A stretch of 64,000 nt of DNA from Multifurca ochricompacta (Eukaryota > Basidiomycota > Agaricomycetes > Russulales > Russulaceae). The translations under genes were made by a program, and so were the position numbers. The notes beneath the pieces are model-generated. The model saw nothing but the letters and a program-made list of their open reading frames with translations, was not told the origin of the DNA and did not search any database. Shown here one piece after another: positions 34,166-45,694 of this stretch; the first letter of the stretch is position 1, and each line of letters opens with the position of its first letter. The stretch lies in contig WTXG01000078.1 of assembly GCA_022496185.1 (NCBI GenBank), positions 93,496-157,495 of the forward strand. Direction: 5' to 3'.

Positions 34166-37100
34166 ATGTCCACTATCCCTCGTCTACCTTCCTATCCATA
34201 TTCGATGCTGCCTCGAAAGAATACAAAAAGAAAACTGGGCAAGACCTCCGCGTCCATCCCTTTACCACTGAGTTCAATGCGTGTGACTCTCCCGATGCCA
34301 TCCTAGACGTCTTTCAAAAGCAAGCAGATGCACTCGATGGAACTCGGAAGGGTGACGAGGGGTTGGTCAAGTGGCTCAACCCTACCGTGTACATTTTGTC
34401 CATGTTTTCTGGGATACTTGGCGAGGGCGTTGGTTTGGTAAGCCCTCCGGGATAGGTTTTTTCTGTGTCTTCACTCTCATATAATCCACCCGGCCAGGTG
34501 TTCTCTCCTGCAAAGACAATCTTTACTGGAATCGGGGTTCTTCTCGCAGTAATATCTCACCTCGTTTCTCTTCTCTTCCAACGTGGTAACACTTCATATA
34601 TCAGGCGGCAAAGGGGGTTGCCGCTAGCTACGATGTCCTTGTTGACCTCTTTGAGCGTATCCAAAATTTTCTTAGCCGTCTCAAGGTATATTCTGGAATT
34701 CCACTCACCCCAGAAATGACGGAAATGCTGGGAAAAATCATGGCGGAAGTACTCTGCATTCTCGCCCTTGCAACAAAAGAAATGAAGCAGAGACGAATCA
34801 GCGAGTCTATTCATTTATTTACATTATTCTTAGCTTAAACCTTAACAGAAGCATTCGTGAAGAGGTTGGCCGGAAGGACAGATGTCGAAGATGCGTTACA
34901 AAGGTTAGACAAACTGACACATGAAGAAATGCGGATGACGGTGGCGAAGAACCTAGAGGTTACGTACGATGTCGATGGAAATGTGAAGGCGATTAAGACG
35001 GTCGCAAGCAGCGTCGATGAAAACGTTAAAGTAATCAAGGAGGCCACGCAGAGTGTCGGAGACAACGTGAAGGTGGTCAAAGAGGTCGCGTACAGCGTCA
35101 AAGCGTGTGCGTAAGGTCTACTTAATTTCTCACCCTCACCCCTGTAATTTTCAGTCCCGTTCATGGTGAAGCAGTAACAGAAATGATGTCCCGTTTGTAA
35201 TCCAATACATCCATGTTTGGGTGCGGTTCTGAAGCCCTTTCATAGGCAGTCAATCACGAGACGATCTCCGAAGATGGCTCTCTCCTCCTGATCCATCGAC
35301 AAATCATAATGTTGCGCGTGGCTCTCATCACGATGGAACCGCGTCATGTTTACTCGTGGAAATACTTACAAACAATGGAAGATGACAGGTTCCCTCTTAT
35401 GGATACATGGAAAACGTACTTCCTCTACCTCTTCTTTTTTTTTTCTTTTTCTTGTCATTAATTCCCTGTCTGCTTTGCAGCGGGATCAGGAAAGAGCATT
35501 CTTTGGTGTGCTGCTTTCTTTCTAACTCTGTCTATGGGGGAATTTACTTTTTCCACGAGCTCGACGATTATCCACGAAATTGAGCAATTACAAGAGACAG
35601 GAGCGGCTTTAATGGCATACTTCTATTTCGACTTTAAAGACATCGGAAAGCAGGACGTCCGCAGCCTGCTCTCTTCCATACTTATCCAGCTCTGTGAACA
35701 GTCCAATTATTGTTGTGCCATCCTCTCCCACTTATACATTACTCATCGCAATGGTTCGCAACAGCCAAGTGAAAATGTACTTGTTCAATGTTTGAAGGAG
35801 ATGCTCAAGGCCCAGGGACAGATTGCAACTTACATCATCGTGGACGCGCTGGATGAATGTCCGAATACCATTGGAACTCCGTCTGCTCGCGAGAAGGTCC
35901 TCGAATTCATAGAAAACCTCGTCAATCTATCCTATCCCAATCTGCGTATTTGTATAACAAGTCGTCCTGAGCAAGACATACGAACAACACTCGAGGTTTT
36001 GACATCTTGCCGTTTCTCACTTCACGATGAAAGCGGACAAAAGGAGGATATTATCAACTACGTCAGCGCTTTCGTTCGTTCAGATAGAACAATGCAAAGA
36101 TGGCGAGAGGAGGATAAAGAATTGGTGATAGGTACCCTCGCGGAAAAAGCTGAAGGAATGTAAGGCATGAAATGATCACTCCTACCCATTGGATAGGTTT
36201 CTCATAATATTGTACAGGTTTCGATGGGTATTTTGCCAACTCGACACGCTACGCCGGTGTATCCCAGCGAGTATCCGACGGGCTCTGGATGAACTCCCCG
36301 TGACGCTAGATGAGACATACGAGCGGATGCTTGTTGGAATCCCCGAGGAGAAATGGGAGCATGCACACCGTCTCTTTCAATGCTTGATCGCATCTGTTCG
36401 CCCGCTTCGTGTTGATGAACTCGCGGAAGTCTTTGCGATCCAATTCGACCAGGGAACAAGTTGCAAGCTCTTGTCCGGGTGGCGTCCGGACGATGCAGAA
36501 GACGCAGTTTTGTCGGCGTGTTCGAGTCTGATCGCGATTGTCAACGTCGATGATTCACGAGTCGTGCAGTTTTCGCACTTCTCCGTGAAAGAGTTCTTGG
36601 TATCGAACCGTCTTGCAATCAAAGGGGTTAAAAATGCCTCGCGGTATCACATCCCGCTCGAACCTGCGCATATGGTCCTCGCAAGGGCTTGCCTAACTGT
36701 CTTGCTCAATCTAGATGACCAAATTGACAAAGATGGACTGAAGAACTTCCCTCTTGCTTTTTACGCTGCCGAGAACTGGGTCGATCACGCTCGGTATGAG
36801 ACGGTGTCAGTGCTGACACAAGATAGCATGGCGCACCTTTTTGACCGAGGCAAGCCACATTTCACAGCATGGGTTTGGATTCATGACATAGAGAACAGAC
36901 GAAATCGATCTATATCCGATCTCTCTGTATCTCCATCGCAACCCACAGCGACTCCTCTATACTGTGCTGCGTTATGCGGTCTCCCCGGTCTTGCAGAATA
37001 CCTCATTTCCATCCACCCGCAGGATGTCAACGCTAATTGTGGATTATACGGTACTCCGCTACATGCAGCATCGTCCAAGGGACACGTCGATGTCGCTCGG

Positions 37101-37631
37101 CTGCTACTTCGATGTGGGGCAGATGTAAACTCTAGGAATGGGAGTGGAGAGACCCCATTGCATGTGGGATTGCAAGAGGGAACCGCTGAGGTCGTGAGCC
37201 TGTTGCTCAACCAGGGTGCCGATGTTAACGTGAAAGATGGACAAGACAACGATTCGGTGGACGGAGCATACATCGCGGGGAAGCTTGACATTGCGCGCTT
37301 GCTAGTCCAATCTGGTGCCGATGTTCATAGCCGGTGTAGCCATGGGTTGACTCCTTTGCATATGACGTCAGAATACGACGATCCCGAGATTGCCAAGTTG
37401 ATGCTCGAGCGCGGCGCGGACGTAAATGCAGTGACCCTGAATGGTTGGACTCCCTTAAATCTGGCATTGGACCAGGGATGCCTGCGAGTCGCTCTGATTC
37501 TCCTTGAACATGGTGCGGATGTGAACGCCATAGCACAGGGCAAGACTCCGTTCCAAGTAGCATCGGAGAATGGACACCACGAGTTTTCACAGCTACTGTT
37601 GGAGCATGGTGCCAAAAAGGAGGAAGAATGA
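34166..37631 (+). CDS. STAND protein: Goodbye-like domain, NACHT NTPase and ankyrin repeats (two apparent frame breaks)
   Basis: Fungal NLR-like receptor of the kind tied to non-self recognition. The N-terminal domain matches the fungal STAND 'Goodbye' type: STFLSIFDAASKEYKKKTGQ, WLNPTVYILSMFSGILGEGV and VFSPAKTIFTGIGVLL. A repetitive linker (34974-35099) is followed by the pre-NACHT exon (RDDLRRWLSPPDPSTNHNVA, about 35260), Walker A GSGKSILW (about 35482), Walker B TYIIVDALDECPN (about 35830) and the sensor LRICITSRPEQD. The long last exon (36218-37631) carries the winged-helix-like part (DELPVTLDETYERML) and about seven ankyrin repeats (from about 36950; GTPLHAASSKGHVDVARLLL). The ATG at 34166 is out of frame with the Goodbye exon by one base (near 34180). 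A second one-base loss lies at 35348/35349, where the expected Trp codon is TG. If these are sequencing errors the gene is functional; if real, it is a pseudogene. Confidence 0.8.
34974..35099 (+). repeat. Three 14-residue repeats (42 bp each) in the STAND linker
   Basis: The translated units are DGNVKAIKTVASSV, DENVKVIKEATQSV and GDNVKVVKEVAYSV. They form a heptad-like, probably coiled-coil linker between the Goodbye and NACHT domains. Copy number could vary between strains. Confidence 0.8.
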
Positions 37632-37843
37632 CTTGTAGTCGATCCCTACTGTATCGGTACTACAACACAGACTTGTCCTGTTTGTAATTTAATTTCAATA
37701 TTTTGTACATGTATGTTACTACTCACTACTCGGAAAGCCACTGACCTCAACAAGTCCAAAGGTGATCACGGGGACGGGAGCAGGGCACATGAGGGATCCC
37801 AGGAAGGGGACATGATCAGGAAGTGTAGCATAGGTGGAAGGGA
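37632..37843. repeat. Gypsy LTR remnant at the left flank of the MULE
   Basis: From about 37760 the sequence (gatcacggggacgggagcag, then catgagggatccc, then gatcaggaagtgtagcatagg) aligns with the 3' part of the Gypsy LTRs at 50230-50330 and 57070-57160. The MULE inserted into this old LTR; its continuation beyond the MULE (42641-42749) is poorly preserved. Confidence 0.6.
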
Positions 37844-37853
37844 GGGGTTCACA

Positions 37854-38127
37854 CTGGATGCAATTCACCCCGCAGTTTGACAAATCACGTGATGTAAAGT
37901 AAACAACAGCAAACTCTGTTGAACCAAGATAGCAGTACAAGAGGTTCCAGGATAGTGGTTCGACATGATTACGATCACGCGTAGATAACACAACTCAAAA
38001 ACGCGTTCATTTAGTCTAGTGGCCAATATAGTACATAGATCTGCTATAGATAAAGCACTTGCTACCACATTATTCTGCATCTAAGCTCTAAGTCTAATCA
38101 AGGCAAGATAGCTAGTAGTGATGTAGT
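37854..38127. repeat. Left terminal inverted repeat of the MULE
   Basis: Inverted match to the right repeat, with several transitions and a few short gaps. The inner boundary is approximate. Confidence 0.75.
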
Positions 38128-38306
38128 ATCTAGTACAAATTTGCGCTATGTCTGTTCCATGAATTCAAGAACAAAGCACAATCTTATCACATTGGAGTTG
38201 TGTATTTCAGTTTTGGGCGTTCAACAGCAGGAAACCATTTTTTTTAGTACATAGAATAAAATATGCAAGCTGTATTATACATTACATGGAATGTAGAAGT
38301 AAATCA

Positions 38307-41300
38307 TCATGAATCTAAGTTCTTACCTTGGATTTGATATCCCATGGTATTCCGTGAGGTCTGTGCAGCCTCACGATCACCAGCGTGGGCCCAGGTGCGC
38401 AGTTGTCGTGTTCCTGTCTTCTCTAGATGTTGAACATCCTTTACCAGACGACTAGCATTGGCTCTGATGTCCTGCGACACCATGCTGTTGATCCAGATTT
38501 GATTTTTGTGCGGGAGTTGCGATCGGATAATCTTGGCTGCCTCAACAAGCTCGTCTGCCTGTGACAAAAGTGCATTAATCTTGATTCGTAGCTTTGATGG
38601 GAATGAGTAGCTATTCTGATGATTGTTTGAGTCATTGACGTACTTCTTCTTCAAGATCACTCTCATCTCCATCATTGAGCAGTTCTTGTACCTCTTCCAT
38701 GTCAAGTTTGGCCGATGATGACATTTCTTCAGTACTTGTTGACATCACGCTCCGCAGCCACTTGCCTAGCATCCCCTCAAGATCAAACTCTCTCCATTGG
38801 CCTTCCACCAGCATATCTGGATTTCCTATCCAAATATGGTCATCTCCATCAGTGATACTGCCTTCATCTGGATCCAGGTGCTCAACCTCCATCCCTTCAA
38901 TATTGCGTACAAGAGCAGGGTGGTGATAAAGTGGCAAAACGCGGTGATGGACAACTTGATGCCAGAAGTGCATGGGGGGAGGCTGTACCGATTGGACAAG
39001 GTGCTTACAGAGGTGCTGGCTGTGATACTTTTGCTGTCCACAATTGCATGTCCATGTAGTAACATCTGTGACATAGATAACATTGCTGATGGACGCTTCT
39101 GCGAGCTGTTTCCAAGACATCTTGAAGTACCTTTGATAAGTTGAAAGCAGCTTCGAGCGACCCAAACGATATGTGTCTTCAAGGACTTCTGCACGCACAA
39201 TGTACTCGGGTGTGATTTTAGTTATGATAATCCAAACAAGGAGGTCAAGGCGAGGTCAAAGCATGTGGTGCAGGTGATTGTGTTTTAACTGCCTCCAGAG
39301 GTTTTCAGTTCCCATCGTTGTTCGCCACCGAGATACATATGGAGATGTTGAGCATGCCCAGAGTTTCCACTTTGGTAGCACATACCACGATGTCCAGAGG
39401 TATCCCCACACTTCCCGAAGTCCCTGTTGGTGACAGAAATGATACATCTCTATGATAGCGCGCTTGCGGATTTCTGTTGCACTGCATGGTCCCTCGTTCC
39501 ATTCAGAAAAAGCCAGATGCTGACAGAAGTGCTTTGTGAAGAGATGGAGGATCTGTTTTCTGTGGGGCACTGGGCAAAATACATATGCGATGTCCTTCAC
39601 TTGTGTCTCACCCTCTTCAAAATCCCATTCTGGATCATCTTCGTCTGCCTCACCTAACTCGGAGCCTGGATCTGAATCAGAACCAAGCCATTCATCGAGC
39701 TTGTCTATTAGATCACCGCCCTCATCTGACAACTCGTCAAGATCCACCTCAACCCCCTCATTACTTGATGGAGATGGATCGGAGTCAGTGGTGGGTAGCC
39801 AGGATACATCGGATATTGGGATCAGGGGAATTCGGATGGTTAGCTGCTCCTTCAGAGGCATATTGAGCATTTGTAGGACTCCGTTTAGGCGTACCAAAAG
39901 TCGAGGAATTGCTTTCGTAGCAACATAATGTGTTCCAGGCTGTCGATTTTTGTCATAATGAATTTTAAACGTGACGCGTGCGGACACAAACCTTATCACT
40001 AGATTGATGAACTGGGATGAATGATTCGTCAATCCAGCTGAACTCAGCTTTTGCAACTTTGACATTATAGGGTGCTGGGGCATGTCATAGGGTTGACAAG
40101 CGCATCTTGACTGCTCGGATGGCATGCCAATAGCAAATTTGATGCTTTGCATCTGGTATGACAGCAAGAAATGCATTTATTTCTGACCAATCCTTGTCTG
40201 TAAGTGTAAAAATAATCCGCAAATTCCAATGATTGTTGATGTATGAAATGAAACAGCTGATAAATAGTTCTTTGGCTCCTGGTTCACCAATGTTTGACTG
40301 AATCAGGAGATATCCAAGGGGTAACCCTGACCCGTAGATTTCACCGAGAAGTGCAAAAACTTCGAAACGCGCTCCATTTGTGTTCCCTGGCCATTGTCAG
40401 GTCAGCTTCAAGTTGTTATTTGTAAATGGAAGACTCACATGCAGAATCTAACTGTAGTTCACTGTTACGCTCAGAGGGGCGTACGCGATCGAGTGCGAGC
40501 GGCTAGGTCACAGAGACAAGGTCAGGACGATCTTGGGTCGATGCGGAAGACAATAAGTCCGACGCAGGGTCTACCAGAGTCACAGGCTCAGTGTACAAGT
40601 CACAGAGGACAAGTACCAAAGGGACGAGTTCGGGTGGTGAGACGCAAGGAAGGAAGTTAAAGGTCCACAAGGCTACTGATTGTCACAGGAGCTCAAGATG
40701 GGGAACCATCTGAGCGAGACTAGCTAGGGTATATATACATGCTGGTACTAGCTTAGTCATCCGTTCTTATCAGTCTTATCTAGACGCTTGTGGTTCTGGA
40801 CGTGTGACTATGGAACCTTCCATCAGAACCAGCGCCACTGTCTTCCCACATCAACTAAGGTTCAGGGTCCTTCTGTACACGAGGCATCAAACCTTACTGT
40901 CACGTGATCTGCTTCTGTACCTCATGCTGTATCTGTCTTCTGGACTTCGGCGTGGGACATCATGACTAAGCCGGCGATGTCCTTGCGGACCCCGCACGGC
41001 TACTGTCACTGCTTGTGTGTCCCCCACGTCTTGCCGTCTGTTTGGTACGCTGGGTAGTTCGTAACATTCACGGAGATGCCCTCCCCATTGGCGAAGAATT
41101 TCGGGTAGTGCAAACGCAATCACTGTGATGCCCTCATCCTCTTCAACGGGTATTGATTCCACGGTGTACAGGCGATCTGGTGATGGCATTTTAAACTCTT
41201 CAAGAAGCAGCTGTGCTGACTGGACTTCATCCTCATCCCTTTTCCAGGTACAACTGGACATTCGTGACCATAATTGATAGATGGATTTGTGCATGAAGGA

Positions 41301-42123
41301 CAGCTTTGGATGCTTCTTCAGAATCTCAGTCCAGAGCTTATTATAAGGTGTGAATATTTTGTAGACAAGACCCAATGATGTTTACTTACCTGCATTGGGG
41401 TTAATTTGAGGTTAATTTGGACGTATCGCTCAACTTCTTCTGGGATATCAATAGGCCAATATGGGACATGATCCTCACAGTGTGTTAATTTAATGAAGAT
41501 GACATTAGAATGGTCGGATAAGGTTATATGTATCCAACCAGAGCAGTCAAAGGTTTCCATTGATTCTTTATCACGATTTTTGACACCTTCTTGGTGGCTC
41601 TTTGATGAGGCATGCTGCCGATCAGTATTTTGGGCACAATTGTATATGTAACGTGTTGATGTGCCCGCAGATCGTTTGTGGTCATATTTACTATGGTAAC
41701 TGATATGAAGAGATTCATAATTTTGTAATGAAAAGAAAGAAGTGTTACACACAGGAACCGATAACTCATCACTTCCCACATCAGATTGACAATGGCATCT
41801 GTGCGCTCCCTCCTAACAGTGTAACCCACTAAATCCTTGATATTCACATTTGCTTCAACCTTGATCACATCTTTCTGCCTTCCCAGGAAAGTCAAATATT
41901 CATTTAGTGGCAAGACAGATAAGCTTTCATCTGACACATCCTGAACCCCATTAGTTTCAAAGTTCTGAACCTTCTCCAAGTTCTTCTTGGCCTGTCTATT
42001 GCCTTTTGCCTTTATCGTGCAGAGAGAACATGTTGCGCTGCATGTTAAAACATTTGCCTTCAGTGGAAATTTTTTGAGGCCTAGGGACTTCTTGCATTTT
42101 GCACACTTCTTTGACTCTGCCAT
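38307..42123 (-). pseudogene. MULE transposase with SWIM zinc finger, split by a solo LTR
   Basis: DDE-type transposase of the MULE superfamily. The N-terminus (MAESKKCAKCKKSLGLKKFP...CSATCSLC) is a zinc-binding module. After short introns come YWPIDIPEEVERYVQINLKL and ALPEILRQWGGHLRE. At RE the coding sequence is interrupted by the LTR at 40463-41066. Removing the LTR and one target copy restores RELQLDSA, and an intron joins it to WNTNGARFEVFALLGEIYG; LDSA should hold the first catalytic Asp. TLTDKDWSEINAFLAVIP (about 40190) holds the second, followed by HQICYWHAIRA. An acidic region and an ENLWRQLKHNHLHHML block follow (39256). The SWIM finger WTCNCGQQKYHSQHLCKHLV is at about 39030. An acidic tail and a C-terminal coil end at 38307. 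A frame change near 40120 and others are visible. Confidence 0.8.
40463..41066. mobile_element. 604-bp solo LTR nested in the MULE transposase exon
   Basis: It starts TGTTACG and ends CGTAACA, and is flanked by TTCAC at 40458-40462 and 41067-41071, a perfect 5-bp target-site duplication. An internal TATATATA lies near 40731. Its sequence differs from the Gypsy LTRs at 49791 and 56627, so it is another family. No internal region remains, as expected after LTR-LTR recombination. Confidence 0.9.
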
Positions 42124-42291
42124 CTCTAGATAGCTATGAGGTGGGCTTGGGAGAAGTGAGGCGCGTTAGGATGGGTGTTGATAGCTGGGATCAATTGATC
42201 TAACCGAGTATCGGAACATCTGCCAAAACAATCAACAATGTATTGTTTGTCTCTATGTACATCACATGTGGAACAGGTATAGTGCAGCTTG

Positions 42292-42630
42292 CTACATCAC
42301 TGCTAGCTATCTCACGTTGATTAGACTTAGAGGCTTAGCTGTAGTCAATAATGCGATAGCAACTGCTTTATCTATAGCAGATCTATGTACTATATTGGCT
42401 ACTGGTTTAAATGAATGCGTTATTGAGTTATCTCATCTAATGATACGATTTGATCACATGTCAGATCTTAGATGAACATGTTTTTGAGTTGTGTTATCTA
42501 CGCATGATTGTAATCATGTTGAACCGCTATCCCGGAACCTCTTGTACCGCTATCTTGGTTCAACAGAGTTTGCTGTTGTTTACTTTACATCATGTGATTC
42601 GTCAAACTGCGGGGTGAATTGCATTCACTA
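42292..42630. repeat. Right terminal inverted repeat of the MULE
   Basis: Partner of the left repeat. It is longer by a short stretch around 42430-42480 that has no counterpart on the left. Confidence 0.75.
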
Positions 42631-42749
42631 GGGGTTCACATTTGGGAGGGTGAAGAAAAGAGGGTCACTGGGCAGTGGTCATAACAAGAAGCCAGCATTC
42701 CTGGGTCACCACAGGACCTGCCCCACCAGAATACAGCTTAGGACCTTGG

Positions 42750-43926
42750 TGTAATGCCTGGTGTGGGTGTTCAGCACGACATGTGGCAAGTTGCGTAGCA
42801 AAACTACAAAGTCAAGTGTGCACTGTCTTTCAAGTACACGGAGATCAGATGAGGAGTCAATACCAAGGAGCTAATCCCTTAGTATCGGTGAGCGGAAGAG
42901 TGCCAGAAGCACTGAGATGATTCAGGAGTCAGGTCTTAGGATCACCCAGAAGGTAATGCACCAAGTTGATTAAGAAGTCGAGTCTGAGGCATACAGGCTA
43001 TCTAGACAGGCCTTATATACATAATAGAGATCAGAGTCTGAATCAGAGTAACGTACTTGATGTATCAATGAAGTCATAATCTAACCAGATGGGGGAACAG
43101 AGTCAGGGTGGGCCAGGTGAGAATATACATAGACGAATCCGGTATAGTCACAATTCTGGTGGGAAAATACATAAGAGTTCTGATGTAAGGTATGAGTCAC
43201 AGATAAGCAAAAGGTCGAGTCATAGATAAGGGACAAACAAGTACAATGCCAGTCACAACACAGTCAACAAAGAGCAAGCATTGTTACGAACCCCGTCTCT
43301 TCCTGTGTTCTTTTTCTTGCCCAGCGATGACCCCTCCCTATTGCCTACACTTCATTATCAGATCACATCTCTGTTGTGGGACCTGTCACATGCTCTTCAT
43401 CCATCCCCATGACTCTTTTGTTTACCTATGTTTACTCACTGCTGTCTCCACTTATCTCTTATCTTCTTATCATACGACCAGACATTTACTTAATCCCCTA
43501 TCAGTAGAAGCCAGGCTCTATGCCCTCTGCTTCCGGATATTTGGGCCCACTTGACTCCGTGTTCCTTATCAATAGACGCCCACCTTGTTACGTATATAAG
43601 TCCTCTGTAGATTACACTGTAACACTCAGACTTGACTTATTGAATACATCAGTGCCTGTCTTCTGGACATCCCCTTTGAATCTTTGACTCATTCATCTCA
43701 GTGCTTTTGGCACTCTCCACTCAACATTGTCTCAAGGGACAGCCCTTCTGACTTTGACTCACCCCACCCGAACTCCAAGGAGCCCTATTGGTTCCTTACC
43801 TGAATTCGCAGACCGAGCTGTCACACAAGTCGTGTGGAGCGTCCTGCACCGGATGTAACAAGCATGTCCAAACAACAAGTCATGTGAGGAGAAAGGGAAT
43901 GAAATGATGCAGCAGGGTTTGTAACA
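42750..43926 (-). repeat. 3' LTR of Gypsy element 1, split by another LTR
   Basis: Its beginning (TGTAATGCCTGGTGTGGG) and its end (GGGTTTGTAACA) align with the LTR ends of element 2 (TGTTACGTCCGGTGTGAG; GGGTTCGTAACA). A 579-bp inverted solo LTR interrupts it at 43282-43860. Confidence 0.7.
43282..43860. mobile_element. 579-bp solo Gypsy LTR in reverse orientation, nested in the element 1 LTR
   Basis: It starts TGTTACGAACCCCGTCTCTT and ends ACCGGATGTAACA, the reverse complement of the element 2 LTR layout. AGCAT flanks it at 43277-43281 and 43861-43865, a 5-bp target-site duplication. Confidence 0.9.
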
Positions 43927-43957
43927 TTACCCCCTCTCTAAGTCCTAGCAGAGCCAG

Positions 43958-45650
43958 CTAGATTGGCATACCATCGTCATCTTGGACCAAAGAAAGGTAG
44001 TTGTCGGCTACAGTGTAGTGGTCCACATCGTAGTTCTCCTTCTCCTCGTCCATGGGGCAAATGTGTGTTCGTAGAAAACCGTAGGGCCCCCGTCTCCCAC
44101 ATCAAAAGCAGCTGTCGTAAACGTGACAATTGATCTCTCAGTGGCCGGCATTATGGGAGAGACACTTGCCACACCACCCTGACAGGTTCTGGACAGTGGG
44201 GGCCTGTGTGAGTCATCGAAACAGGCATTGGCAACTCCAGTGCGAGGTACTTTGGCAATGTCGGCATCACTTTTTGGCCATGGGACAACACCAACTGAGG
44301 TGGTACTTGCTGCTACAGTGCCAGCAAAGCTTACTGTCGGGGTTTTTGTGGAGACATGGCATTTTGAAACAGTGAGGGTTGAGTTGGGGTGCTAGGTCGA
44401 GGCGGCGACAAGGGAGTGGCCAGGCAAAAATATTGGTGTACCATTCGGATATGATCTGGTATGCCTCTCCTCATTCTAATCTCTCCCTAATGCTCGCCAG
44501 GTGGTGCTCTATATCAAAGACCCCTTGGTTAAGCTTCACCATTTGTCATTCATAGTTGCGACGCTGCATCTCCAAATTGTCCCTGAGAGCCTGGAACTTG
44601 CGCAATTGCGCAATCTCTGCAGTTAGTCATGGCATGCATAGATCCTGGAGCACCTCGTTGATGGCAAAGGTGCGCAGGTCGTGGGCTGAGAGATGCTGTA
44701 GATGTTCTGGCCCAAGGACATAGTGCAGCTGGTCGACACTCTTTTCCTCCAGGTACACTGGGGCTCCGTAGACTGGCCCCCCTTTTTCCAAACAGCTGGC
44801 CACATCCATACCTTTGTTGGTGTAATAAATATATTTGGCTATCACCATGGTGCTGTCATTCTTGGATGACGGGATCATGAGTGGGAAATAAAACTGTGAG
44901 CTGGGGTCATTTGGGAAGAACAGAAATTCTGGGGCCTCGTCACCAAAATCGACATTGATCAGGTCATTGGGATGGGGGTGTTCAGGTGATGAACAGGCAT
45001 GTGCGCGCAGTGATACTGACTGTTGATTGTTAGCATGTAAGGCTAAAAGACAAGTTAGCTTCAGAGGTGAAGTAAACTCTGTTACTACTCTACAGACCTA
45101 AAAGACAAGTTACTATATACGAATAGTCAGTCAAAGGTATGATAGATAGTATAGATGAAGGAACTTATGCTTCAGAGGTGAAGTAAACTCTGAAGTGTAA
45201 GGGAAGAAAAAGACCTCCTTATATATCTGTAAAGGATGGTCTGTGTGCAATGGAATGCGCTAGAACCTACTACTGAGGGACAAAGGCCATTGGCCAGTGA
45301 GATATCACATGCTATACAGGATTACTAAGTTACATCAGTCAGCTGCTGCGCATTGCGAGAAAGTAAGTAATAATGATATAGTAAAAAGTCCGAAACTCCA
45401 AATCTTTATCTAATCTAATCTTGCACAGCTTAGACCCTAACCTAGATGCCTGAAGCACCTCAAGACACATGCCGTGTCAACATCAGGCAGATTAAAATCT
45501 TCATCGATGTTGATGATTCTGTCCCCTTTGGCCACTTCGGTGGTCGCATTGTAGTCAATAGGAGATAATGGGCGAGAAGGAGGATGCAGAGGAGAAAGTA
45601 AGGGAAATGCATCGATGGTGGTGGAGGTGTGAACACTGGATGGTGACATA
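43958..45650 (-). pseudogene. Extra orf3 of Gypsy element 1 with zinc knuckles, degenerate
   Basis: Homologue of the orf3 at 50401-51734. Recognisable pieces are GAPVYLEEKSVDQLHYVLG (about 44770), a helical block (EIAQLRKFQALRDNLEMQ), then VKLNQGVFDIEHHLASIRER, and Cys motifs SGWCGKCLSHNAGH and CGRRGPYGFLRTHICP. It ends VQDDDGMPI with TAG at 43958-43960. Stops such as MP*L, YE*Q, GH*E and F*CG interrupt it. About 430 bp near 45020-45450 has no counterpart in element 2. Confidence 0.65.
45020..45450. repeat. About 430-bp insertion in orf3 of element 1, nature unclear
   Basis: This AT-rich block is absent from the element 2 copy of orf3. It contains the motif ttcagaggtgaagtaaactc twice (about 45059 and 45171). 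Its left side starts tgttgattg, LTR-like, but I could not find matching ends or a target-site duplication. The boundaries are approximate. Confidence 0.45.
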
Positions 45651-45694
45651 GATGTTATTCTGGTCAGTTGTGGGGGAGGGAGTTGTCCAACAGC

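Larger units (their letters stand above)
37854..42630 (-). mobile_element. MULE (Mutator-like) DNA transposon, 4.8 kb, flanked by a 10-bp target-site duplication
   Basis: GGGGTTCACA is present at both 37844-37853 and 42631-42640. The element has long terminal inverted repeats: 37854 to about 38127 matches the complement of about 42292-42630 (shared core tgcaattcaccccgcagttt near the ends and atagatctgctatagataaa inside). It encodes one minus-strand transposase, interrupted by a solo LTR (40463-41066), so it is not autonomous now. Confidence 0.85.
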
